Below, in pieces: positions 26,635 through 35,350 of a stretch of DNA of 55,632 nucleotides (positions are counted from its first letter, which is position 1; each line of letters opens with the position of its first letter). Origin of the DNA: an uncultured Bacteroides sp. (GTDB taxonomy: Bacteria; Bacteroidota; Bacteroidia; Bacteroidales; Bacteroidaceae); assembly GCA_900544075.1 (NCBI GenBank), contig UQTJ01000022.1, positions 1 through 55,632 on the forward strand. The letters are read 5' to 3'. Below the pieces are notes generated by a model. It did not search any database. It was given only the letters and a program-made list of their open reading frames with translations, and was not told the origin of the DNA. Position numbers and translations under genes: made by a program.

Positions 26635-28593
26635 TTATAGTGCTATTCTTCTGAGTCTTATGCGCAGGTTTGAGAGTTCCGTGTCGGAGTGAGCAGAAGG
26701 CAGTCCGGCCTGACGGACGGTAAGTATGTGGTTTTTCTTCGTACTCATTTCCGGCAATGTCAGTTCCTGCTTGTAGATGGTTCTGTCTTCCGACGGGCGC
26801 AGTATGTAGCTTATGTTTTTCTCAAATCTGTTGTATATCTTCATTACAATCCGGTTGCTGCCTTTCTGAAGCGGCAGAAGAACCTTTTCTGTTCTGAACT
26901 CACATCTGTACGGATTGAGGTGCTTCATTACCGATTTTCCGTTTACGAAAATCTCAATACCGTTACCTGCACCTGCATCTACCATGATATGTTGCGTCCT
27001 TGGCGATTCGATGTTCTGCATCACATAGTAAGTATCATTTGCTTTGGCAGCAAATGTATGCTTTCCGGCTTGTATTTCTTTCCATGCTGAGTTTTTCACC
27101 GGTGGATTTTCCATGTCTGTATTTATTGTCTGTGGTGAATGGAACATCTTGTTGTCCGGTCCGCAAATGTATTGCTTGCCCCATACTGTTCCGTTGGCAG
27201 TGCTTAAGGTAGAAGGTTTTCCGTTGTCAAGAGTCACCTTATATTCCTTTCCGTCTAATTCGATGTCCAGTGTCTTGCCTTTTTCCTGACTGGTGTATAT
27301 TATCTCAAGCTGCTTCAGCATAAGCTGCTCAAAATACCATGAATATTTGACCGTACTCCTGTATGTGCTGCTGAAGTCGAATCCGTCGATGCTGTACAGT
27401 GGTGTGGCATTGCTTTGCTTCAATGTAATGGCTCTTATCGGTTCCGGCTTACTGTCGAATATTTCCTGCTTGAATTTCAGGGTAAGCACGTTGACAGTTT
27501 TTCCTTTGTAGGCCGATGCCGGTATGGCTATGTCTATAAGTCCGTTCTTCTGTATGCAGGTGGCAAACTTTCCGTCCGCTCTAACTAATTCATATTCCGG
27601 CGTATACAGTTTTATTCTTCCGTCCTTAGGGTATTTACCTGACAGGATGAAATACAGTGTGTTGCCGTTTCTCGTAACTGTTCCCCAGTCGAAACTTTCA
27701 TTAAACGGACTGCGTTGTGTCTTATATACGGCATTGCCGTTTTTCTTCATCCAGAGTCCTATGTTGTACAGAATGTCTTTGTCGTATGCATTGATTTTGC
27801 AGTCATGGCCTAAATGCAGATTGAATGTGAATCCTCCTCCGCAGGCTATTGCGTCTGTCATCTTCTGTATCACTCTTTTAGCGTCAGATTGTGCATTGTC
27901 TATTTCGATAGATGATGTGGGGAATGCGAGGGAAGAATCATATCTCCAGTTGCACTCCAGGAAATCTTTCTGGAAATGATATTTTAGCAAGGTGCAGAAA
28001 TCGTACTGTCCGTTGCCGGCATTGCTGCTTACCATGCAGTCCGGCTGAAGCTTGTGTACGAGTGAGTATAGCTCATGGCTTTCTTCCGGACTCCTTGCTT
28101 CCATATCGAAATCTATTTCTGATATTCTTCCATATCCGGTGAGCAGTTCGGTAATCAGTTTTTTAGTGTTTTCACTCAGTTTTTTCGAAACAGGATGCTC
28201 CTTGTTTTCTTTTTTGTCGGCAATGGAGAGATATACTCCAAACCGGATATTTCTTTTGCTGCATGCTTCGCTAAGTTCTTTTATTATATCCCTGCTGTGG
28301 CGTGAGTTGCTGTCTGTTGATGTCCTGAAAAAATAGATGTTTCCTATCTTGGCCGGAGCTATGACCGTACGCATGCCTGATTTCTCAGCAAGAGCTGCAA
28401 TGGAGTCGGCATTGAATCTGTCATAATTGAAGTCGCTGGATTCTCCCTTTGGATTCTTTTGTATGGAGAACAGAATCTTCATTGCCAACTTATTGTCTTG
28501 CCAGGTTTTCAATGCATTTTCCGAAACCTGTGCTGAAACACAGTTTATGTATATTAACAACAAGGAAAATATGGATAAAACACGTATCTTCAT
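26635..28593 (-). CDS. Divergent GH29-like glycosidase, exported
   Basis: Start chosen at ATG 28593 (signal peptide of about 21 residues ending SAQ), because a -7 element at 28618-28625 would place the in-frame start at 28620 upstream of the transcript. Residues 30-310 look like the alpha-L-fucosidase (GH29) TIM barrel: RDIIKELSEACSKRNIRFGVYLS, then ELLTGYGRISEIDFDME, which places the expected nucleophile at Asp163, then LYSLVHKLQPDCMVSSNAG. The usual KHHDGF fucose-binding motif is absent; the corresponding stretch reads AKIGNIYFFR. Residues 400-650 are beta-rich and could be a carbohydrate-binding part. No susC/susD pair is nearby. Substrate unknown; family call moderate. Confidence 0.6.
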   Translation of the reverse strand: MKIRVLSIFSLLLIYINCVSAQVSENALKTWQDNKLAMKILFSIQKNPKGESSDFNYDRFNADSIAALAEKSGMRTVIAPAKIGNIYFFRTSTDSNSRHSRDIIKELSEACSKRNIRFGVYLSIADKKENKEHPVSKKLSENTKKLITELLTGYGRISEIDFDMEARSPEESHELYSLVHKLQPDCMVSSNAGNGQYDFCTLLKYHFQKDFLECNWRYDSSLAFPTSSIEIDNAQSDAKRVIQKMTDAIACGGGFTFNLHLGHDCKINAYDKDILYNIGLWMKKNGNAVYKTQRSPFNESFDWGTVTRNGNTLYFILSGKYPKDGRIKLYTPEYELVRADGKFATCIQKNGLIDIAIPASAYKGKTVNVLTLKFKQEIFDSKPEPIRAITLKQSNATPLYSIDGFDFSSTYRSTVKYSWYFEQLMLKQLEIIYTSQEKGKTLDIELDGKEYKVTLDNGKPSTLSTANGTVWGKQYICGPDNKMFHSPQTINTDMENPPVKNSAWKEIQAGKHTFAAKANDTYYVMQNIESPRTQHIMVDAGAGNGIEIFVNGKSVMKHLNPYRCEFRTEKVLLPLQKGSNRIVMKIYNRFEKNISYILRPSEDRTIYKQELTLPEMSTKKNHILTVRQAGLPSAHSDTELSNLRIRLRRIAL

Positions 28594-28617
28594 AATATAT
28601 AATGATGTAATGATTAG

Positions 28618-28625
28618 CAAAGATA
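28618..28625 (-). promoter_or_regulatory. -7 element for the GH29-like gene
   Basis: TATCTTTG on the minus strand, 25 nt before the ATG at 28593. No clear -33 element. Confidence 0.5.
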
Positions 28626-28634
28626 ATTACTTCT

Positions 28635-28665
28635 TTTGTGATATGCTAACTTTTATGTAATTTTG
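28635..28665 (+). promoter_or_regulatory. sigma-ABfr promoter for the DUF5020-NCS2 pair
   Basis: Perfect TTTG (28635-28638), 19 nt, TAATTTTG (28658-28665). Divergent from the minus-strand element 10-40 nt away. Confidence 0.85.
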
Positions 28666-28707
28666 CGCCTTACTTTTATAAACTATTATTAAAAACTAAA
28701 AAAGACA

Positions 28708-29406
28708 ATGAAAAAACTATTTTTATCAATCATCGTATGTATGATAACAGCGATTGTGGGTGCACAGAATGTTCAGTTGCATTATGACTTCGGTAGTTCT
28801 ATTTATGACTCTCAGAGTGCAAGAGCTAAAGTTACAACTACTGTAGAGATGTTCAAGCCTGACAGATGGGGTAGTACATTCTTCTTCGTGGATATGGACT
28901 ATGCAAAAGAGGGTGTTGTAGGTGCATATTGGGAAATTGCCCGTGAATTGAATTTCTGGGGAGGTCCGTTCTCTGCACACGTGGAATATAATGGTGGAGT
29001 TAATATAAACAATGCTTACCTTCTTGGTGCTACTTATACATGGAACAATGCTGATTTTACAAAAGGATTTACTTTCACTCCTACATATAAAATTATCCAG
29101 AAAAATCCAAAACCACACAACTTCCAGCTGACAGCTACATGGTATCTGCATTTCTGTAAGGGTAGATACACATTCTCAGGATTTGCCGATTTCTGGAAAG
29201 AAAAACATACAGACTTTGAAAAAGGCGAGGAACATAACTTTACTTTCATAACAGAGCCACAGTTCTGGGTGAATTTGAACAAGTTTGATAAGGTAGCTGA
29301 CGATTTCAACTTAAGCGTTGGTACTGAGTGGGAAATATCTTCAAACTTCGGTATTATGAACGGTTGGAAATGGATGCCTACTTTGGCAATGAAATGGTCA
29401 TTCTAA
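28708..29406 (+). CDS. DUF5020 outer-membrane channel-like protein
   Basis: Signal peptide of about 18 residues (ends VGAQ), then 12 or so amphipathic strands: QLHYDFGSSIYD, STFFFVDMDYA, GPFSAHVEYNGGV, RYTFSGFADFWKE, ending WKWMPTLAMKWSF with C-terminal Phe. DUF5020 is related to the Tsx nucleoside-channel type of barrel. The gene is 13 nt in front of a purine/uracil-type NCS2 permease, which supports a role in bringing nucleobases or nucleosides across the outer membrane. That pairing is inference. Confidence 0.8.
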   Translation: MKKLFLSIIVCMITAIVGAQNVQLHYDFGSSIYDSQSARAKVTTTVEMFKPDRWGSTFFFVDMDYAKEGVVGAYWEIARELNFWGGPFSAHVEYNGGVNINNAYLLGATYTWNNADFTKGFTFTPTYKIIQKNPKPHNFQLTATWYLHFCKGRYTFSGFADFWKEKHTDFEKGEEHNFTFITEPQFWVNLNKFDKVADDFNLSVGTEWEISSNFGIMNGWKWMPTLAMKWSF

Positions 29407-29419
29407 AAAATAAATCATC

Positions 29420-30706
29420 ATGTTAGAAAAACTTTTCGGATTCGATAAAAATGTCACTCGTGTACGCACAGAGATACTGGCTGGTATCACTACCTTCCTG
29501 ACTATGGCATATATCCTTGCCGTAAACCCAAACATCCTTAGTGCTACGGGAATGGACAAGGGAGCATTGTTCACAACAACAGTTGTTGCTTCTGCTTTTG
29601 CCACACTGCTGATGGCATTCTATGCAAAGTTGCCTTTCGGACTTGCTCCGGGTATGGGACTTAACGCTTTCTTTGCTTATACAGTATGTCTTACAATGGG
29701 ATATACATGGCAGTTTGCCCTTACAGCGGTATTGATTGAAGGTCTTATCTTCATATTATTGACGGTTACAAACCTGCGCGAGAAGATTGTTGACGCTATA
29801 CCTGTCACGCTGAAAAATGCCATCGGTGCCGGTATAGGCCTGTTCATCTCTTTCATCGGACTGCAGAATGCAGGTATCATCGTAAACAACGATGCTACTC
29901 TTATCAGCATGGGAAATATCACTTCAGGTACTGCTTTGCTTGGAATGATAGGTCTGGTGGTTACTTCACTTCTTTTGGTTAAGGGAGTAAGAGGTGCGTT
30001 GCTGTTTGGTATCCTTATCACAACACTTATCGGTATCCCTATGGGTATCACAAAATTCGACGGTATCTTCAGTACACCTCCATCAATAGAACCTATCTTC
30101 TGGCAGTTTGAATGGCACAATATATTCACAAAGGAAATGATTGTAGTGGTATTCACATTCCTGTTTGTGGATATGTTCGATACTATCGGAACATTGGTAG
30201 GTGTTACTACAAAGGCCGGAATGATGGACAAGAACGGTAAGATTCCTCATCTGAAACAGGCTTTCATGGTAGATGCCATAGGTACTACTGCCGGTGCAAT
30301 GCTTGGAACAAGTACCATCACTACATTCGTGGAAAGTGCTTCTGGAGTAGGTGAAGGCGGTAGAAGCGGTCTTACTTCATTTGTAACAGCTGTCTGCTTC
30401 CTGCTTTCATTATTCTTCGCTCCTTTCTTCCTTTCTGTTCCGGGAGCTGCTACAGCGCCTGTATTGATACTTGTAGGTCTGATGATGATGTCTTCAGTAC
30501 TTAAAGTCAATTTTGCAGACTATTCTGAAGCCATTCCGGCATTTATCTGTATCATCTTCATGCCTCTTGCCTACAGTATATCAGACGGTATCGTACTCGG
30601 TATGATAAGCTATGTTCTTATTAATCTGCTTACGGGCAAGTATAAGAAACTTACAATCGGTATGTATATACTGGCTGCAATATTTGTGCTGAAGTTCTTT
30701 GTTTGA
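29420..30706 (+). CDS. NCS2-family (AzgA-like) nucleobase permease
   Basis: Inner-membrane proton symporter of the AzgA branch of NCS2, which imports hypoxanthine, guanine or adenine. 428 residues with about 13 membrane segments. Typical motifs: RTEILAGITTFLTMAYILAVNP at the start, FGLAPGMGLNAFFAYTV (substrate-site helix), FVDMFDTIGTLVGV, and the half-helix GTSTITTFVESASGVGEGGRSGLTS. Second gene after the DUF5020 barrel. Confidence 0.93.
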   Translation: MLEKLFGFDKNVTRVRTEILAGITTFLTMAYILAVNPNILSATGMDKGALFTTTVVASAFATLLMAFYAKLPFGLAPGMGLNAFFAYTVCLTMGYTWQFALTAVLIEGLIFILLTVTNLREKIVDAIPVTLKNAIGAGIGLFISFIGLQNAGIIVNNDATLISMGNITSGTALLGMIGLVVTSLLLVKGVRGALLFGILITTLIGIPMGITKFDGIFSTPPSIEPIFWQFEWHNIFTKEMIVVVFTFLFVDMFDTIGTLVGVTTKAGMMDKNGKIPHLKQAFMVDAIGTTAGAMLGTSTITTFVESASGVGEGGRSGLTSFVTAVCFLLSLFFAPFFLSVPGAATAPVLILVGLMMMSSVLKVNFADYSEAIPAFICIIFMPLAYSISDGIVLGMISYVLINLLTGKYKKLTIGMYILAAIFVLKFFV

Positions 30707-30720
30707 TAATAACGTTGAGT

Positions 30721-30797
30721 GAACGCATAATTAACGCCTGGTGAACACTGAGTGAACGGTGTTTTCCGGGCGTTTTTTATGTGTTCATTATATGTTC
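30721..30797. repeat. 11-nt periodic inverted array E (GAAC x4 / GTT[CT] x4)
   Basis: GAAC/TAAC words start at 30721, 30732, 30743 and 30754. After a three-base centre, GTTT/GTTC words start at 30761, 30772, 30783 and 30794. Every step is 11 nt. Same word family as arrays A and F. Confidence 0.9.
30733..30778 (+). terminator. Terminator after the NCS2 permease, inside array E
   Basis: Stem AACGCCTGG (30733-30741) / CCGGGCGTT (30766-30774) with one G-U pair, then TTTTTT. The array therefore folds into a real intrinsic terminator. Confidence 0.75.
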
Positions 30798-30833
30798 GAT
30801 GGATTGAATTTAGGATTTGCAAAATAAAACTGT

Positions 30834-30841
30834 TATCTTTG
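30834..30841 (+). promoter_or_regulatory. -7 element for the AAA-ATPase gene
   Basis: TATCTTTG. The ATG at 30868 lies 27 nt downstream; the in-frame codon at 30817 would lie upstream of the start of transcription. Confidence 0.55.
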
Positions 30842-30867
30842 TGCTTAAGATTAAAAATCAGTCAGTC

Positions 30868-32418
30868 ATGAGCAAACTTTATCCTATAGGCATACAGAAT
30901 TTTGAGGATTTACGAAAGAAAGATTATATTTATGTTGATAAAACAGCATTGATATACCAGCTGATAAGTACTGGAAAGTATTATTTCCTCAGCCGTCCTC
31001 GCCGTTTCGGAAAGAGTCTTCTTATATCTACTCTCGAAGCGTATTTCTCCGGTAAGCGTGAACTTTTTGTCGGACTGGAGATAGAAAAACTGGAGAAAGA
31101 GTGGATAGAGTATCCTGTGTTGCATATGGACTTGAATACGAGAAACTATCACAGTAGGGAGTCTTTGACTGGAATACTAAATCAAAACTTGGAGATATGG
31201 GAAAAACTCTATGGTGATGAGAAGAAAGATCGCGTGCCGGAAGAACGTTTTATGTATATGATAAAACGGGCATACGAAGTGACTGGAAGAAAAGTTGTCA
31301 TTCTCATAGATGAATACGACAAGCCTATGCTTCAGGCCATAGGCAATCCTGAACTTCAGACAGAATATCGTAATACACTGAAAGCCTTTTATGGAGCCTT
31401 GAAGTCGTGCGACGGATACATACAGTTTGCCATGCTCACAGGAGTTACAAAATTCGGAAAAGTAAGTGTGTTCAGTGATTTGAACAATCTGATGGATATC
31501 TCTATGATAAACCGTTTCTCTGAAATATGCGGAATAACTGAAGAGGAGCTTCACAGATACTTTGACGATGATATTCACACTTTGTCCGAGAAACTTGGGA
31601 CAGGCTATGATGAAACCTGCGCACGCCTGAAACAGAATTACGACGGCTATCATTTCACATTCAAGTCTCCTGGAATGTACAATCCTTTCAGCATCCTGAA
31701 TACCTTTGCAAATATGCAGATAGACAATTACTGGTTTGCTACTGGTACCCCTACATACCTTGTGGAACTGATGAAGCGGCATAACTACGATGTCAAGGAG
31801 ATAGAAGACATTGTTACCAGCGGTCCTGTTCTCGATTCCATTGATGCGGCATCTACCGACCCTGTTCCTGTAATATATCAGAGCGGCTATCTTACAATAA
31901 AGGGCTATAATGAAGAATTCGAGAATTATACTCTCGGCTTTCCTAACCGTGAGGTGGAACAGGGCTTTTTCCGTTTCCTTTTGCCTAATTATGCCTCTGT
32001 CAGCGTAACAAAATCTCCATACGAGATCCAGCGTTTTGTAGAGGAAGTCCGCAAGGGTGATGTGGATTCTTTCCTGAGCCGCCTGCAGACTTTCTTTGAT
32101 GATATACCATACGAACTTGCTCCACGCGACCGTGAAGTGCACTATCAGAACATTCTCTACATTGTGTTCAAACTTATGGGTTTCCATGCGGAAGTAGAAT
32201 ATCATACTTCGCGCGGACGTGTTGACCTCGTGCTGAAAACCTCCGACTATATCTATGTGATGGAATTCAAACTTGACGGAACAGCTGAGGAGGCAATGGC
32301 TCAGATAGATGCGAAAGGTTATGCCTCAGCATTTGCTGCGGACGGACGAAAGGTTGTCAAGGTGGGTGTGAATTTCAGTTCCGAAACAAGGACTATAGAC
32401 AGGTGGATAATAGCTTGA
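30868..32418 (+). CDS. AAA-ATPase-like protein with C-terminal PD-(D/E)XK domain
   Basis: Begins MSKLYPIGIQNFEDLR. N-terminal AAA-ATPase_like domain (PF09820 type): SRPRRFGKSLL is the Walker A region, VVILIDEYDKPML the Walker B region. The C-terminal PDDEXK_9-like nuclease domain has VEYHTSRGRVDLVLKT then YVMEFKLDG, i.e. the D...ExK core. Bacteroidales often carry many copies; they are thought to be mobile or selfish nuclease/ATPase genes of unknown function. 516 residues, intact. It stands immediately left of the AT-rich cassette but has ordinary base composition and opposite direction, so it is probably independent of it. Confidence 0.85.
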   Translation: MSKLYPIGIQNFEDLRKKDYIYVDKTALIYQLISTGKYYFLSRPRRFGKSLLISTLEAYFSGKRELFVGLEIEKLEKEWIEYPVLHMDLNTRNYHSRESLTGILNQNLEIWEKLYGDEKKDRVPEERFMYMIKRAYEVTGRKVVILIDEYDKPMLQAIGNPELQTEYRNTLKAFYGALKSCDGYIQFAMLTGVTKFGKVSVFSDLNNLMDISMINRFSEICGITEEELHRYFDDDIHTLSEKLGTGYDETCARLKQNYDGYHFTFKSPGMYNPFSILNTFANMQIDNYWFATGTPTYLVELMKRHNYDVKEIEDIVTSGPVLDSIDAASTDPVPVIYQSGYLTIKGYNEEFENYTLGFPNREVEQGFFRFLLPNYASVSVTKSPYEIQRFVEEVRKGDVDSFLSRLQTFFDDIPYELAPRDREVHYQNILYIVFKLMGFHAEVEYHTSRGRVDLVLKTSDYIYVMEFKLDGTAEEAMAQIDAKGYASAFAADGRKVVKVGVNFSSETRTIDRWIIA

Positions 32419-32495
32419 CTTTACTTGATTGAAATATTGCCGATAGATTAGTATATTTAATTGGTAAGTAATAAAAATCCGGTCTTTGATTTCTG

Positions 32496-33089
32496 TTATA
32501 TCATTATACATCTTGCTTTGTTTTTCAAGACATAATTATCATCTACAATAGAGGCATTGGAGTATAATGTGTGTATTCCTTTTTCAATGCCATAATTATT
32601 GTGTATATGTCCAAATAGATGGAAACGAGGCTTAATCTCCATCAAGCGTTTTAATAATAATGATGAACCGTAGTGTATTCCGTCTGAAAAATCTAAAATA
32701 CCATAAGGCGGTTGATGAGTAACGAGAATATCAGTATTTTTAGGTATTGAATTAATAAATTTTTCTTCTTCGCCATTTATTGAATATTCTATAAAGGCAG
32801 AAACCCCATATATTCTGATACCTTCTATCTCTATTCCTCTATTGTCAAGAACAAAGCAATTTTCATCAAGTCCGCTTATATCAGCATCTATTAAACAATC
32901 ATCATGATTCCCTGGTACAAAGACCTTGTATTTATATGGTAAATCAAGATACCAGTTTAAGAAATCTATTATTTCTTCATCAGTTCCTGCCATACCAACA
33001 TCACCGCTATGTACTATTATATCGGCTTTAGGTAAATCTGTTAAAAGCTTGTGTTTTCCGTGAGTGTCTGAGATGTGAAGTAGTTTCAT
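32496..33089 (-). CDS. Metallophosphoesterase (MPPED-like)
   Basis: Calcineurin-like phosphoesterase, 197 residues with nothing added. All metal motifs are present: DTH (D8, H10), GDVG (D30), GNHDD (N61, H62), THQPP (H125), GHIH (H161, H163). The order and spacing, especially SDTHGKH...LPKADIIVHSGDVG, resemble the MPPED1/2 class III cyclic-nucleotide phosphodiesterase branch, so a nucleotide or cyclic nucleotide substrate is plausible. Last gene of a four-gene AT-rich operon; its ATG overlaps the preceding stop by 4 nt (ATGA). Confidence 0.88.
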   Translation of the reverse strand: MKLLHISDTHGKHKLLTDLPKADIIVHSGDVGMAGTDEEIIDFLNWYLDLPYKYKVFVPGNHDDCLIDADISGLDENCFVLDNRGIEIEGIRIYGVSAFIEYSINGEEEKFINSIPKNTDILVTHQPPYGILDFSDGIHYGSSLLLKRLMEIKPRFHLFGHIHNNYGIEKGIHTLYSNASIVDDNYVLKNKARCIMI

Positions 33090-34363
33090 TTGATTATTAT
33101 TTCGATATCTTCTATTTTTGTTGTTTCTTCAATTATGGGACAGTGTGTTTTTAATTCAAGAAGGCTCATACTGCCTTTTCCTTCTTTATGTATTGGAATA
33201 ATTGCATAATTGGGATTGGCTGTATTACATATTTCCGTTAAAGCTTCTTTGCTGGCATGGCCGCTCGTATGGAGTTGTTCTATATTCCAGTTATATTTGT
33301 TGATAAATTTATAAAGAGAAGAATTATATGCTTTATGATTTTTATTTATGTAACCGGAGAACTTGGAATAGATGAAAACGATATCTTTAGGATTAATATT
33401 CAAAGTTTTTATTGTATTATATATGTATTTTTCAAAAGTTTTCGAATGTCTTACAAACATCAGGAAACCTGAGCTTTGCATACGGTGTAATTCTTCATCC
33501 CATTTCCAGGCATATTGATAAGCAAAAATTTCATTGTATGGCTTATTGTTGATATTATCCTTGATTGTTTGGAATTGTTTTATTTGATACTTGTCTGCTA
33601 TTATGCGTCTATCTGAATTGTTTTCACGTGAGGCCTTAAAGAAAGAGCACAAACGGTCTACATCCATTGATGAACAAAGTACAAATGCATATTTATATTT
33701 ATTAAGTAACTGTTTTGCTTTTTCTTTAAGTTGATATTCGGTTATCATTTTCGGATTATCTCTGCTTAATAAGGTTCCTTCAGTGATAAGAATATCTATT
33801 GATTGCGATATGTGTGATTTTATTTCTTCAAACATTTCTTTTCCGTTATATCCATTGTCACGAAAATCGCCTGTGTGGAGAATAGTTTTTCCATCACATT
33901 CAATGAGGAACATATGTGCATCAATGGCGGAATGGCTGACAGGTAGCGGGGTTATTGCAATATCGCCATAAACTTTTCGCTTGTTGCTTTCGTATTCATC
34001 GAAACGCTTCAATGCAGATAAACTTTCGTAAGCTTCTTCTTTTAAAGAGTCTGCATAGGTCATATGTTCTCTTAAATTTTTTATCATCTTCAGTGATAGA
34101 GAACCGATATGCTGCTGTATTTTATCTGGAACTTTGCTTTCAAATCCTATATGATCTGAATGGTAATGAGAATAGAAAATATGTGAGACACCGTCAAGCA
34201 GTGTCTCTATATTTGATTTTTCATCATAACGGTCGTTTGCTACGGATTCTCCATCAGGCAGGTTATGTCCAAGGTCAATAAGAATCTTTGTTCCTTTTGA
34301 AGATTCAATTTCAGTAATACAACCGCCTATTTGGTCTATTCCTCTATGTATGGTAATTTTCAT
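33086..34363 (-). CDS. RNase J-like MBL/beta-CASP metallo-hydrolase
   Basis: Metallo-beta-lactamase fold nuclease. Motif 2 is YSHYHSDHIG (H66, H68, D70, H71); motif 3 is at PLPVSHSAIDA; motif 4 is LHTGDFRDNG. Motif A of the beta-CASP insertion is ITEGTLL, and the C-terminal HTSGHAS is the motif B/C histidine seen in RNase J. At 425 residues it lacks the C-terminal oligomerisation domain of housekeeping RNase J (about 550), so it is a minimal form. RNA (or DNA) cleavage is expected from the family. Start and stop both overlap neighbours by 4 nt (ATGA). Confidence 0.87.
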   Translation of the reverse strand: MKITIHRGIDQIGGCITEIESSKGTKILIDLGHNLPDGESVANDRYDEKSNIETLLDGVSHIFYSHYHSDHIGFESKVPDKIQQHIGSLSLKMIKNLREHMTYADSLKEEAYESLSALKRFDEYESNKRKVYGDIAITPLPVSHSAIDAHMFLIECDGKTILHTGDFRDNGYNGKEMFEEIKSHISQSIDILITEGTLLSRDNPKMITEYQLKEKAKQLLNKYKYAFVLCSSMDVDRLCSFFKASRENNSDRRIIADKYQIKQFQTIKDNINNKPYNEIFAYQYAWKWDEELHRMQSSGFLMFVRHSKTFEKYIYNTIKTLNINPKDIVFIYSKFSGYINKNHKAYNSSLYKFINKYNWNIEQLHTSGHASKEALTEICNTANPNYAIIPIHKEGKGSMSLLELKTHCPIIEETTKIEDIEIIIK

Positions 34364-35331
34364 TCTTTATCGTATTGATTAGTATCCAGGATATCAGTTA
34401 TTCCTAAGTTCTTGGGAGATTCCACTTTTTTGAAAAGAAAATTTACTTTTATAGGACATTCTGTTGATTCGATATTATAATTCTCTCCAATTTCGTCTAT
34501 GATATTATGTTTGGAGGTACGTTTGGTATGCCAATGTTCTCTTTTGGTATCAAACAAATATCCTCCGACTGTTCCGCGAGGAGATTCTTTGGTATCATAC
34601 AAGCAAATAATGTAGAATTCGGGGTTCTCTATATTATTGTAATCTATATCTAACGATAGCATATCAATTCCCAAAGACTCCAAATCTGTAATTATGTTTT
34701 TTACTTCTTCCTTTAAATTTGAAACACAATTATTGGATTCATCATTAAAAGTACTAAAGTCCTTAATATGTTTTGCGATTCCGGAGGTTCCACCTATAGA
34801 TTCTTTATTATATTTTAGTTCAATTATGGCAAGCCTGTGAGGGGCTTTTTTTGATATGGCAAGAATGTCAAATCTACCTGTAAATAAATCCTTATGTTGT
34901 GCTTTTATAGATTGCCGATATTCAATATCAAAACAAAACCATTCAGAGTTTTGGTTGGAGTTGTTTGCTACAACAAGAGCCTGTTGAGCTTTTTTTTCTT
35001 TTAGGTTTTTACATTTAGCATCACTGTTTTTCTTGATATTATCAATGTTTGTTTCAATATAGTCAAGAGTTTTTTTTTCGTAGTTTCCTTTTTCTCTTAT
35101 GTTTGTGTCCCAATAATCACTTGAATAAAAACTATTTATCTCTGCTTTCAGTTCTTTACGGCTAACATATACTTTAGCAATACGGTCAGCATTGTAATAT
35201 ATTCCGATAGAATTATTTCTTATACAAACTAAATATTCGTCTTTATTTTCCTTGATTTTTTTATACAAAGAAGAATTTTTGAAGTTCTCTATTAAACCCA
35301 ATTTTGGATCTATGCCTCTTAAGTTTTCCAT
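34360..35331 (-). CDS. Putative PD-(D/E)XK nuclease
   Basis: 323 residues, no signal or membrane segment. The middle part has GRFDILAIS (D155), then HRLAIIELKYNK (E171-x-K173) after 15 residues, with an upstream acidic residue in CFDIEYRQ (E137). This is the PD-(D/E)XK core with its helix-1 glutamate, as in restriction-like nucleases. The N-terminal 120 residues (many Lys and Asn) are unlike anything I recognise; the C-terminal 100 residues contain FYIICLYD and a GTVGGYLFD loop. Very AT-rich. Second gene of the cassette, 19 nt behind the first gene and overlapping the MBL gene by 4 nt. Confidence 0.7.
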   Translation of the reverse strand: MENLRGIDPKLGLIENFKNSSLYKKIKENKDEYLVCIRNNSIGIYYNADRIAKVYVSRKELKAEINSFYSSDYWDTNIREKGNYEKKTLDYIETNIDNIKKNSDAKCKNLKEKKAQQALVVANNSNQNSEWFCFDIEYRQSIKAQHKDLFTGRFDILAISKKAPHRLAIIELKYNKESIGGTSGIAKHIKDFSTFNDESNNCVSNLKEEVKNIITDLESLGIDMLSLDIDYNNIENPEFYIICLYDTKESPRGTVGGYLFDTKREHWHTKRTSKHNIIDEIGENYNIESTECPIKVNFLFKKVESPKNLGITDILDTNQYDKE

Positions 35332-35350
35332 AATGATATTTTTTATTAAT

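Noticed and set aside
31177..32205. 342-codon minus-strand ORF inside the AAA-ATPase gene
   Set aside because: Mirror of a confident protein family; composition typical of antisense reading.
30868..32418. AAA-ATPase/nuclease as part of the AT-rich cassette
   Set aside because: Opposite strand, own promoter, normal base composition; this family occurs widely as single genes.
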